Of a DNA stretch of 64,000 bases, positions 17,412 to 28,793 are shown piece after piece. Origin of the DNA: CAXXXW01 sp963665555 (GTDB lineage Bacteria; Pseudomonadota; Alphaproteobacteria; Thalassobaculales; Thalassobaculaceae); the NCBI GenBank assembly GCA_963665555.2, contig OY762308.1, positions 1,736,001 through 1,800,000 on the forward strand, written 5' to 3'. The position numbers and the translations under genes are program-made. How positions within the stretch are numbered: the first letter of the stretch is position 1; each line of letters begins with the position of its first letter. Under the pieces are notes generated by a model that was not told the DNA's origin, searched no databases, and saw only the letters and a program-made list of their open reading frames with translations.

Positions 17412-17450
17412 TCTCGACCGCTCCCTCCAGCATCGCCGCGAACCGCGCCC

Positions 17451-17657
17451 TCAGGCGCCGGCGCGCGCCTTTTCCGCCAGGATAAACTTCGTCCGCGCGA
17501 TGCCCTTGCGGACATCGCGGATCCGCGCCGTGTTCTCCAGCTGGCCGTTGGCCCGCTGGAAGCGCAGGTTGAACTGCTCCTTGCGCAGGTCGATGAGGTG
17601 CTCGCGCAACTCGTCGACCGACTTGGCCCGCAACTCGATGGCCTTGTCGTTCGCCAT
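17451..17657 (-). CDS. rpmC: 50S ribosomal protein L29
   Basis: 68 residues, two-helix hairpin at the tunnel exit. ELRAKSVDELREHLIDLRKEQFNLRFQRANGQLENTARI is diagnostic (given here as one family block around residues 8-46). It starts at the ATG 17 bp after rplP; the longer frame upstream is rplP read out of phase. Confidence 0.97.
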   Translation of the reverse strand: MANDKAIELRAKSVDELREHLIDLRKEQFNLRFQRANGQLENTARIRDVRKGIARTKFILAEKARAGA

Positions 17658-17674
17658 CGTCCCGTTCCCCGTTC

Positions 17675-18091
17675 CTAGGCGTCGCCGAGGCGCGCGACGA
17701 AGCGCGCGCGCAGCGGCAGCTTGGCGGCGGCGAGCGTGAACGCCTCCCGCGCGAGGTCGCGCGGCACGCCGTCGAGTTCGAACATGATCCGCCCCGGCTT
17801 GACCCGGCAGACCCAGTATTCGGGCGACCCCTTGCCCTTGCCCATGCGCACCTCGGCCGGCTTGCTCGAGACCGGCACGTCCGGGAAAATGCGGATCCAC
17901 ACCCGCCCGGCGCGGCGGATGTGGCGCGTGATGGCGCGCCGCGCCGCCTCGATCTGGCGCGCCGTCACCCGGGCCGGACTCGTCGCCTTCAGGCCGTAGG
18001 AGCCGAAATTCAGTTGCGTCCCGCCCTTGGCGTTGCCGTGGATGCGGCCCTTGTGGGCCTTGCGGAACTTGGTGCGTTTCGGACTGAGCAT
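17675..18091 (-). CDS. rplP: 50S ribosomal protein L16
   Basis: 138 residues. MLSPKRTKFRKAHKGRIHG, GTQLNFGSYGLKATSPARVTA and MGKGKGSPEYWVCRVKPGRIMFEL are typical. L16 shapes the A-site side of the peptidyl transferase region. Gap of 25 bp from rpsC. Confidence 0.97.
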   Translation of the reverse strand: MLSPKRTKFRKAHKGRIHGNAKGGTQLNFGSYGLKATSPARVTARQIEAARRAITRHIRRAGRVWIRIFPDVPVSSKPAEVRMGKGKGSPEYWVCRVKPGRIMFELDGVPRDLAREAFTLAAAKLPLRARFVARLGDA

Positions 18092-18116
18092 CGCGTCCTC
18101 CCCCTCGCGCGCGCGA

Positions 18117-18799
<683 letters not shown>

Positions 18800-18803
<4 letters not shown>

Positions 18804-19180
18804 GCGGTCTCCTCGCGTTCGCGCACCACGACGGTGAGGTGGGCGAACGGCTTGCGGATGCGCCCCACCCGGCCCCGGGCCCGGGCCCGGAAGCGGCGCA
18901 TGACCAGCCCCTTGCCGACCGTCGCCTCCTTGACATAGAGGCGGTCCACATCGAGCTGGTGGTTGTTCTCGGCGTTGGCGATCGCCGACTGCACGGTCTT
19001 GCGCACGTCGCCGGCGATGCGGCGGCGCGAGAACTCCAGCGCCGCCAGCGCCTTGCCGGCGTCGAGGCCGCGGATCGTCTGCGCGACGAGGTTGAGCTTG
19101 CGCGGGCTGACGCGCATGTTGCGCGCGACCGCCATCGCCTCGTCGTCCGCCAGCCGGGGTTTGGCCGATTGCTTGCCCAT
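18800..19180 (-). CDS. rplV: 50S ribosomal protein L22
   Basis: 126 residues. RNMRVSPRKLNLVAQTIRG at the N-terminal side and the extended beta hairpin VGKGLVMRRFRARARGRVGRI, which reaches into the exit tunnel. Gap of 24 bp from rpsS. Confidence 0.97.
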
Positions 19181-19204
19181 CGCCGCGCGCTCCAGTCCCT
19201 GTCC

Positions 19205-19480
19205 CTACCGCCGCGCCTTCTTGTCGGCCGCGTGGCCGTGGAAGGTGCGCGTCGGCGCGAACTCGCCGAACTTGTGGCCCACCATGTGCTCCGTCACCAG
19301 CACGGGGATGAATTTGTGGCCGTTGTGCACGCCGAAGGTCAGGCCGACGAATTGCGGCATGACGGTGGAGCGGCGCGACCAGGTGCGGATCACCGTGTTG
19401 CGGCCGGACGCCAGCGCCTTCTCCGCCTTCTTCAGCAGGTATCCATCGACGAACGGTCCCTTCCAGACGGATCGGGCCAC
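19205..19480 (-). CDS. rpsS: 30S ribosomal protein S19
   Basis: 91 residues starting at GTG (VARSVWKGPFVDGYLLKK), 11 bp behind rplB. WSRRSTVMPQFVGLTFGVHNG, FIPVLVTEHMVGHKFGEFAPTR and the terminal HAADKKARR confirm the family. S19 contacts S13 in the 30S head. Confidence 0.97.
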   Translation of the reverse strand: MARSVWKGPFVDGYLLKKAEKALASGRNTVIRTWSRRSTVMPQFVGLTFGVHNGHKFIPVLVTEHMVGHKFGEFAPTRTFHGHAADKKARR

Positions 19481-19491
19481 GGCCTTTCTCC

Positions 19492-20316
19492 CTACTTGCG
19501 CCGCCGGCGGACGATCAGCCGGTCGGTCTTCTTGTTGTTGCGGGTGCGCTTGCCCTTGGTCGGCACGCCCCAGGGCGTGACCGGGTGGCGGCCGCCGGAG
19601 GTGCGCCCCTCGCCGCCGCCGTGGGGGTGGTCCACCGGGTTCATCACCACGCCGCGCACCACCGGCCGGCGGCCGAGCCAGCGCTTGCGGCCGGCCTTGC
19701 CGAGCTTGATGTTCTGCTGGTCCGGGTTGGAGACCGCGCCGACGGTCGCCATGCATTCGGCGCGCACCATCCGCACCTCGCCCGAGGCCAGCCGCAGCAG
19801 CGCGTAGCCGGCGTCGCGGCCGACCAGCTGGGCGTAGGTCCCGGCGGCGCGGGCCATCTGCCCGCCCTTGCCGGGCTTCAGTTCGACATTGTGGACGACG
19901 GTGCCCACCGGGATCGCGCTCAGCGGCATGGCGTTGCCGGGCTTGATGTCGGCGCGCGCGCCCGCGACCACCTTGTCGCCCGGCGCCAGGCGCTGCGGGG
20001 CGAGGATGTAGGACTGCTCGCCGTCGGCGTAGGTCACCAGCGCGATGAAGGCGGTGCGGTTGGGATCGTACTCCAGCCGCTCGACCGTGCCCTCCATGCC
20101 GAACTTGCGCCGCTTGAAATCGACCATGCGGTACTTGCGCTTGTGGCCGCCGCCGCGGTGCCACATGGTGGTGCGGCCGTGGTTGTTGCGCCCGCCCGTC
20201 TTGGTCAGGCCCCGGGTCAGCTTCTTGACCGGCTTGCCCTTCCACAGGTCCGAGCGGTCCACCGTCACCAGGTGGCGCATCGACGGCGTGACGGGGTTGT
20301 AGTGCTTGAGCGCCAT
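19492..20316 (-). CDS. rplB: 50S ribosomal protein L2
   Basis: 274 residues. It carries GRNNHGRTTMWHRGGGHKR near the N-terminus and the strictly conserved MNPVDHPHGGGEGR loop with the His implicated in peptidyl-transferase centre function. The C-terminal TRNNKKTDRLIVRRRRK is standard. Gap of 4 bp from rplW. Confidence 0.98.
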   Translation of the reverse strand: MALKHYNPVTPSMRHLVTVDRSDLWKGKPVKKLTRGLTKTGGRNNHGRTTMWHRGGGHKRKYRMVDFKRRKFGMEGTVERLEYDPNRTAFIALVTYADGEQSYILAPQRLAPGDKVVAGARADIKPGNAMPLSAIPVGTVVHNVELKPGKGGQMARAAGTYAQLVGRDAGYALLRLASGEVRMVRAECMATVGAVSNPDQQNIKLGKAGRKRWLGRRPVVRGVVMNPVDHPHGGGEGRTSGGRHPVTPWGVPTKGKRTRNNKKTDRLIVRRRRK

Positions 20317-20320
20317 CGCC

Positions 20321-20650
20321 CTAGACTCCCTGCGTCACGTCGAAGTCGCGGCCGTCCTCGAAGGAGACGACGGCCTTCTTGAAGTCGGACCGGCGGCCGG
20401 GGCGGCCGCGGAAGCGCACGCGCTTGCCCTTCTGGCGCAGCGTGTTGACGGCCTTGACCTTGCGGCCGAACAGCCGCTCCACCGCGACCGCGATCTCGGG
20501 CTTGGTGGCGTCGAGCGCGACGACGAAGGTGACCTGCCCGTGCTCGGAGCCGAGCGTCGACTTCTCGGTGATGAGCGGGCGGCGCACGATCTCGTACATC
20601 CGCTCGCGGCTCATCTTCACCTGGCTGGCGTTATGGGGCCTCATGCTCAT
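20321..20650 (-). CDS. rplW: 50S ribosomal protein L23
   Basis: 109 residues. It forms the tunnel-exit docking site for trigger factor and SRP. YEIVRRPLITEKST and VERLFGRKVKAVNTLRQKGK are diagnostic. The first ATG (20650) overlaps the rplD stop by 4 bp; a second ATG two codons later (20644) is also possible. Confidence 0.96.
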   Translation of the reverse strand: MSMRPHNASQVKMSRERMYEIVRRPLITEKSTLGSEHGQVTFVVALDATKPEIAVAVERLFGRKVKAVNTLRQKGKRVRFRGRPGRRSDFKKAVVSFEDGRDFDVTQGV

Positions 20651-21267
20651 TTCAGGCGCGCCTCCAGATGCCGGACGGCGTCCCGGGTCAGCACCAGGGT
20701 GTCCCGCCGCAGGATGTCGTAAACGTTCGCCCCCTGTTGCGGCAGCACGTCGACCCTGGGGATGTTGCGGGCGGCGCGGCGGAACATCTCGTCCGGCTCC
20801 GGCCCGTCGATGAACAGGACGGAGGACCAGCCGCGCGCCGCCAGCTTGCCGGCCAGTTCGCGCGTCTTGCCGGTCGCCTCCTCGGCGCGGTCGAGCACCA
20901 CCAGCCGGCCCTCTTCCCGCTTGGACGACAGCGCGCATTTCAGGCCGAGCCGGCGCACCTTCTTCGGCAGGGCGTGGGCGTGGGAGCGCGGGACCGGGCC
21001 GTGCGCCTTGCCGCCGCCCCGGAACTGCGCCGAGCGCAGCGACCCCTGGCGCGCGCGGCCCGTCCCCTTCTGGCGGTAGGGCTTGGCGGTGGTGCCGCTG
21101 ATCTCGCCGACCCGCTTGGTCTTGTGGGTTCCGGCGCGGCGCTTGGCGAGTTGCCAGTTGACGACGCGGGCGAGGATGTCGCGCCGGACCTCGACGCCGA
21201 AAATCTCGTCGTCGAGATCGATCTCGCCGGCGCCGTCGGCGCCGAGGCTGTCGACGGGGAATTTCAT
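20647..21267 (-). CDS. rplD: 50S ribosomal protein L4
   Basis: 206 residues with the extended exit-tunnel loop (YRQKGTGRARQGSLRSAQFRGG). L4 is the autoregulator of the S10 operon in gammaproteobacteria. Here the rpsJ leader is short (80 bp), so an E. coli-like L4 control element is not evident. Gap of 4 bp from rplC. Confidence 0.97.
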   Translation of the reverse strand: MKFPVDSLGADGAGEIDLDDEIFGVEVRRDILARVVNWQLAKRRAGTHKTKRVGEISGTTAKPYRQKGTGRARQGSLRSAQFRGGGKAHGPVPRSHAHALPKKVRRLGLKCALSSKREEGRLVVLDRAEEATGKTRELAGKLAARGWSSVLFIDGPEPDEMFRRAARNIPRVDVLPQQGANVYDILRRDTLVLTRDAVRHLEARLK

Positions 21268-21271
21268 CGCC

Positions 21272-22009
21272 CTACTCCTCCCCCTCCGGCGCGGCCCCGG
21301 CGGGCGCGCCCGCGCCTTCCGGCGCCTCCGGCTCCGGCGGCCGGACCGAACCCGGGAAGGGCGCGTCCTCGGGCCGCGCGCGCTTGATCGCGTCGCGCAC
21401 CAGCACCCAGCCGCCCCGCGCGCCCGGCACCGCGCCGCGCACCAGGATGACGCCGCGCCCGGCGTCGGCGGAGACGACGGAGAGGTTTTGCGTCGTCACG
21501 CGCGCGGCGCCCATGTGGCCGGCCATCTTCTTGCCCTTGAAGACCTTGCCCGGCTCCTGGCTGTGGCCGGTCGAGCCGTGCGAGCGGTGCGAGACCGACA
21601 CGCCGTGCGAGGCGCGCAGGCCGCGGAAATTGTGCCGCTTCATGGCGCCGGCGAAGCCCTTGCCGATCGAGGTCCCGGTCACGTCCACCTTCTGGCCGGG
21701 GACGAAATGGTCGGCGAGCAGTTCCGACCCCACCTCGATCAGCGCGTCGGGTTCGACCCGGAACTCCGCCAGCTTGCGCTTCGGTTCGACCCGCGCCTTG
21801 GCGAAATGGCCGCGCATCGGCCGGGTCGTCCGCTTGACCTTGGCCCGGCCGGCGCCGAGCTGCAGCGCGGTGTAGCCGTCGCGCTCCTCCGTCCGCTGGG
21901 CGACGACCTGGCACGACTCCACCTGGAGCACCGTGACCGGCACATGCTCGCCGTCGCCGGCGAACACCCGCGTCATCCCCATCTTCCGGGCGATCATTCC
22001 GCAGCGCAT
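21272..22009 (-). CDS. rplC: 50S ribosomal protein L3 with acidic C-terminal tail
   Basis: 245 residues, against about 209 in E. coli. The core shows GMIARKMGMTRVFAGDGEHVPVTVL, GTSIGKGFAGAMKRHNF and SQEPGKVFKGKKMAGHMGA (its Gln probably matches the PrmB-methylated residue). The extra about 30 residues at the end are Pro/Ala/Glu-rich (PPEPEAPEGAGAPAGAAPEG), a disordered tail seen in some alphaproteobacteria. Gap of 16 bp from rpsJ. Confidence 0.96.
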   Translation of the reverse strand: MRCGMIARKMGMTRVFAGDGEHVPVTVLQVESCQVVAQRTEERDGYTALQLGAGRAKVKRTTRPMRGHFAKARVEPKRKLAEFRVEPDALIEVGSELLADHFVPGQKVDVTGTSIGKGFAGAMKRHNFRGLRASHGVSVSHRSHGSTGHSQEPGKVFKGKKMAGHMGAARVTTQNLSVVSADAGRGVILVRGAVPGARGGWVLVRDAIKRARPEDAPFPGSVRPPEPEAPEGAGAPAGAAPEGEE

Positions 22010-22025
22010 CGGACCGTCCCCGCCC

Positions 22026-22334
<309 letters not shown>

Positions 22335-22365
22335 CGCTCCGTTCCCGCGTGTCCGCCCGTTCCCC

Positions 22366-22402
22366 GAAAAGGCCCCGGCCCCGTTCCAGGGAACGGGGCC
22401 GG
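22366..22402 (-). terminator. Stem-loop with short U-run between tuf and rpsJ
   Basis: A perfect 13-bp inverted repeat (22375-22387 and 22390-22402; arms ccggccccgttcc / ggaacggggccgg). In the direction of transcription it begins 12 bp after the tuf stop and is followed, after a short ggcc, by TTTT (plus-strand aaaa at 22367-22370). It looks like an intrinsic terminator or attenuator that would lower read-through from the str genes into the S10 genes. Because rpsJ has only this 80-bp spacer, full termination would require an extra promoter in the tuf 3' region; partial attenuation is more likely. Confidence 0.55.
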
Positions 22403-22414
22403 TCTTGCTGTCGA

Positions 22415-23605
<1,191 letters not shown>

Positions 23606-23663
23606 CGTCCCTACTCCGTACCCGAACCGTCGTTTGCGTCCCGGCGCCCCCGGCGCGGCCGCG

Positions 23664-25739
<2,076 letters not shown>

Positions 25740-25762
25740 GGTCGAAGTCTCGCGCGCCCGGT

Positions 25763-26233
25763 TCACCAGCGGTAATGGGAGAAAGCCTTGTTGGCTTCCG
25801 CCATCCGGTGGGTGTCTTCCTTTTTCTTGACCGCCGAGCCGCGGTTGTTCGCGGCGTCGAGCAGTTCGCCGGAGAGCCGGCCCACCATCGTGTTCTCCGA
25901 GCGCTTGCGCGCCGAATCGATGGTCCAGCGGATCGCCAGCGCCTGCGCCCGGTCCGTCCGCACCTCGACCGGCACCTGGTAGGTGGCGCCGCCGACGCGG
26001 CGCGAGCGCACCTCCACCTGCGGGCGCACATTGTTCAGCGCGTCGTGGAACACCGAGACCGGCGTCTGCCCGGTGCGCGACTCGATCCGGTCGAAGGCGC
26101 CGTAGACGATGCGCTCGGCCACCGAGCGCTTGCCCGCGTACATCAGGCAGCTCATGAACTTGCCCACCACCGGATCGCGGAACTTGGCGTCCGGCTGGAT
26201 CTCGCGTTTCTCGGCGCGATGGCGTCTGGACAT
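25763..26233 (-). CDS. rpsG: 30S ribosomal protein S7
   Basis: 156 residues. MSRRHRAEKREIQPDAKFRD, FMSCLMYAGKRSVAERIVYGAFD and the C-terminal arm KKEDTHRMAEANKAFSHYRW are typical. S7 nucleates the 30S head and is the str-operon translational repressor in E. coli. Gap of 12 bp from rpsL. Confidence 0.98.
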   Translation of the reverse strand: MSRRHRAEKREIQPDAKFRDPVVGKFMSCLMYAGKRSVAERIVYGAFDRIESRTGQTPVSVFHDALNNVRPQVEVRSRRVGGATYQVPVEVRTDRAQALAIRWTIDSARKRSENTMVGRLSGELLDAANNRGSAVKKKEDTHRMAEANKAFSHYRW

Positions 26234-26245
26234 CCCCGGGCCCTC

Positions 26246-26617
26246 CTATTTCGGCCGTTTCGCGCCGTATTTCGAACGGCGCTGCCGGCGGTCGGCCACG
26301 CCCTGCGTGTCCAGCGCGCCGCGGACGATGTGGTAGCGCACGCCCGGCAGGTCCTTCACGCGGCCGCCCCGGATCAGCACGACCGAGTGCTCCTGCAGGT
26401 TGTGGCCCTCGCCGGGGATGTAGCTCGTCACCTCGAACCCGTTGGTCAGCCGCACCCGCGCCACCTTGCGCAGCGCCGAGTTCGGCTTCTTCGGCGTGGT
26501 GGTGTAGACGCGCGTGCAGACGCCGCGCTTCTGCGGGCATTCCTCCAGCGCCGGAACCTTGTTCCGCGCGACCGGCTTCTTGCGGCCGTGCCGGACAAGC
26601 TGGTTGATCGTCGGCAT
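26246..26617 (-). CDS. rpsL: 30S ribosomal protein S12
   Basis: 123 residues, first gene of the ribosomal run. The decoding-site loops are wild type: TPKKPNSALRK with K43 and GGRVKDLPGV with K88, so no streptomycin-resistance substitution at these positions. D89 is the residue methylthiolated by RimO in E. coli. The gene is divergent from rpmI with 468 bp between them; rpoC, which normally precedes rpsL, is not here. Confidence 0.98.
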   Translation of the reverse strand: MPTINQLVRHGRKKPVARNKVPALEECPQKRGVCTRVYTTTPKKPNSALRKVARVRLTNGFEVTSYIPGEGHNLQEHSVVLIRGGRVKDLPGVRYHIVRGALDTQGVADRRQRRSKYGAKRPK

Positions 26618-26782
26618 CGAGGCGATCCCTCTCGACAAAAAACGCGCGAAACCCGAACCGGCCGGGAACACGGGTCCCCCGCGGTCCGAACGTTTCGCTC
26701 CATCCGCATCCGCGGGAGGGCGCGCCGTCCGCCCCGTCCCCGGCGCCGTGTCCGCCCCCGAAGCCCGGAGGCTCCGCCCGAG

Positions 26783-26798
26783 GCGGGGCCGGCCCCGC
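26783..26798 (-). promoter_or_regulatory. Palindrome at the start of the predicted rpsL leader
   Basis: GCGGGGCC/GGCCCCGC is a perfect 16-bp palindrome lying 5-20 nt downstream of the predicted start of transcription. It could form a 5' stem that stabilises the mRNA or takes part in leader control. With such high GC, chance palindromes are common, so this is only a pointer. The rest of the 26618-27085 gap holds the two predicted promoters and no recognisable gene. Confidence 0.3.
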
Positions 26799-26810
26799 GA
26801 AAGCGCGCGG

Positions 26811-26839
26811 ATACTATGTACGCCGCCCGGGCGGGTCAA
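26811..26839 (-). promoter_or_regulatory. Predicted sigma-70-type promoter for the rpsL-adk run
   Basis: On the minus strand TTGACC (26834-26839) is followed after exactly 17 bases by TAGTAT (26811-26816). This matches five of six bases of the -35 and four of six of the -10 consensus, and is the best match seen in this gap on that strand. Transcription would begin near 26804, giving a leader of about 187 nt before the rpsL ATG. Confidence 0.55.
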
Positions 26840-26934
26840 CCCCGGATTCGCAAGAAAACCGACTTTCCCGCGCGCCGCCCCGGCGGCTTTCGCGGTTCGG
26901 CGCGCGGCGCCCCTCGATTCCCGTCCCGCGCCCC

Positions 26935-26963
26935 TTGATTCCGGTCCGGGGGGCCGTTACAAG
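26935..26963 (+). promoter_or_regulatory. Predicted promoter for rpmI-rplT-pheST
   Basis: TTGATT (26935-26940) and TACAAG (26958-26963) are separated by 17 bases on the plus strand, four of six matches in each box. Transcription would start near 26970, leaving a leader of about 115 nt before rpmI. Weaker than the opposing rpsL promoter. Confidence 0.4.
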
Positions 26964-27085
26964 CGGCGCTTCCCGCGAGGGAGGCCGCCGCGTCCGGGCC
27001 CCGGGGCATACCCGGCCGGCGGAGGGAGCGGCGCGGCGGAGCACGGCTTCGCGCGGCGCCGGCGCAAGGAGGCACGGAGAGCGAA

Positions 27086-27283
27086 ATGCCCAAGCTGAAG
27101 TCGAAAAGCGGCGCGAAGAAACGCTTCCGCGCCACCGGGACCGGCAAGATCCTGCACAACCACGCCTGCAAGCGCCACGGCCTGCGCAAGCGGCCGAAGG
27201 ACATGAAGCGATCCACCCGCGGCACGACGACGCTGTCCAAGGCGGACAGCCGGATCGTGCGCAAGTTCCTGCCCTACCTGTAA
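27086..27283 (+). CDS. rpmI: 50S ribosomal protein L35
   Basis: 65 residues. MPKLKSKSGAKKRFRATGTGKI and KRSTRGTTTLSKADSRIVRKFLPYL are diagnostic. In most bacteria it sits directly behind infC; here infC is about 11.5 kb away on the other strand. AGGAGG-like purines (aaggaggcac) lie upstream of the ATG. Gap of 12 bp to rplT. Confidence 0.97.
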   Translation: MPKLKSKSGAKKRFRATGTGKILHNHACKRHGLRKRPKDMKRSTRGTTTLSKADSRIVRKFLPYL

Positions 27284-27295
27284 GGAGGACCGGCC

Positions 27296-27664
27296 ATGGC
27301 GCGCGTGAAACGCGGTGTGACGGCCCACGCCCGGCACAAGAAGGTCGTCGCGAAGGCGAAGGGCTATTACGGGCGGCGCAAGAATGTTTTCCGGGTCGCC
27401 GTGCAGGCGGTGGAGAAGGCGGCGCAATACGCCTATCGCGACCGCCGGGTGCGCAAGCGCCGGTTCCGGGCGCTGTGGATCCAGCGCATCAACGCCGGCG
27501 CGCGGGCGGACGGGATGACCTATTCGCAGTTCATGAACGGCCTTGCCCGGGCCGGCGTCGGACTCGACCGCAAAGTGCTCTCGGACCTGGCGATCCACGA
27601 TCCGGCGGCCTTCTCCGGCCTGGTCGCGCGGGCCCGGGCGGCGCTCGCCGGCGCGGAACGGTAG
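27296..27664 (+). CDS. rplT: 50S ribosomal protein L20
   Basis: 122 residues. MARVKRGVTAHARHKKVVAKAKGYYGRRKNVFRVAVQAVEKA (residues 1-42, family block) and FRALWIQRINAGARADGMTYS identify it. L20 is needed for early 50S assembly and represses its own operon in E. coli. Preceded by AAGGAGG. Gap of 52 bp to pheS. Confidence 0.97.
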   Translation: MARVKRGVTAHARHKKVVAKAKGYYGRRKNVFRVAVQAVEKAAQYAYRDRRVRKRRFRALWIQRINAGARADGMTYSQFMNGLARAGVGLDRKVLSDLAIHDPAAFSGLVARARAALAGAER

Positions 27665-27716
27665 GGGCCGGGACCCGCCGGCGCGGCGGCGGGACCGGCC
27701 GGACGGCGGCGGCGCG

Positions 27717-28793
27717 ATGCACGACACGGACGGTTTGAGGCGCGAGGCGATCGGCGCGGTCGAGGCCGCGGCCGACCTCGGCGCGCTGGAGGAGGCGCGG
27801 GTCGCCCTGCTCGGCCGCAGGGGCCGCATCACCGGGATGATGAAGGGGCTGGGCCGGCTCGACGCCGAGGCGCGGCGCGAGGCCGGGCGCGCGCTCAACC
27901 TGCTGCGGGACGAGGTCGCCGCCGCGATCGAGGGCCGCAAGGCCGCGCTGGCCGAGGCGGCGCTGGAGGCCCGGCTGCGCGCGGAGCGGATCGACGTCAC
28001 CAAGCCGGCGCGCCCGGAGCCGCGCGGCTCGCTGCACCCGATCACGCGGACCGTCGAGGAGTTGACGGCGATCTTCCGCGACATGGGCTTCTCGGTGGCC
28101 GAGGGGCCGCATATCGAGACCGACTACTACAACTTCACCGCGCTCAACATCCCGCCCGAACACCCGGCGCGGCAGGAGCAGGACACCTTCTACCTCCCGC
28201 CCGACGGGAGCGGGACGCCGCGCGTGCTGCGCACCCACACCTCGCCGGTGCAGATCCGCTACATGGAGCGGAACCCGCCGCCGATTCGCATTATCGTGCC
28301 GGGCCGCACCTTCCGCTCCGACCACGACGCGACGCATTCGCCGATGTTCCACCAGGTCGAGGGGCTGGTCGTCGACAAGAGCACCCATATGGGCCACCTG
28401 AAGGGCTGCCTGGTCGATTTCTGCCGCGCCTTCTTCGGCGTGGACGACCTGCCGGTGCGCTTCCGGCCCAGCTATTTCCCGTTCACGGAGCCGTCGGCCG
28501 AGGTCGATATCGGCTGCACGCGCGAGGGCGGGGCGCTGCGCATCGGGCCGGGCGACGACTGGCTGGAAATCCTCGGCTCCGGCATGGTGCATCCGCGCGT
28601 GCTGGCCAATTGCGGCGTCGATCCCGATGTCTACCAGGGCTTCGCCTTCGGCATGGGGATCGAGCGCATCGCCATGCTGAAATACGGCATCCCGGACCTG
28701 CGGCCGTTCTACGACAGCGACATCCGCTGGCTGCGCCATTACGGCTTCTCGCCCTACGACGCGCCCGACATCGCGGGGGGGACCGGCCGGTGA
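27717..28793 (+). CDS. pheS: Phenylalanine-tRNA ligase alpha subunit
   Basis: 358 residues. It has an N-terminal coiled-coil tRNA arm (residues 1-90, ending in the ITGMMKGLGRL/AALAEAAL region) and a class II catalytic core with HPITRTVEEL, PGRTFRSDHDATHSPMFHQVEG, FRPSYFPFTEPSAEVD and GSGMVHPRVL. It works as an alpha2-beta2 tetramer with PheT, whose GTG start overlaps its stop by 4 bp. Confidence 0.97.
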   Translation: MHDTDGLRREAIGAVEAAADLGALEEARVALLGRRGRITGMMKGLGRLDAEARREAGRALNLLRDEVAAAIEGRKAALAEAALEARLRAERIDVTKPARPEPRGSLHPITRTVEELTAIFRDMGFSVAEGPHIETDYYNFTALNIPPEHPARQEQDTFYLPPDGSGTPRVLRTHTSPVQIRYMERNPPPIRIIVPGRTFRSDHDATHSPMFHQVEGLVVDKSTHMGHLKGCLVDFCRAFFGVDDLPVRFRPSYFPFTEPSAEVDIGCTREGGALRIGPGDDWLEILGSGMVHPRVLANCGVDPDVYQGFAFGMGIERIAMLKYGIPDLRPFYDSDIRWLRHYGFSPYDAPDIAGGTGR

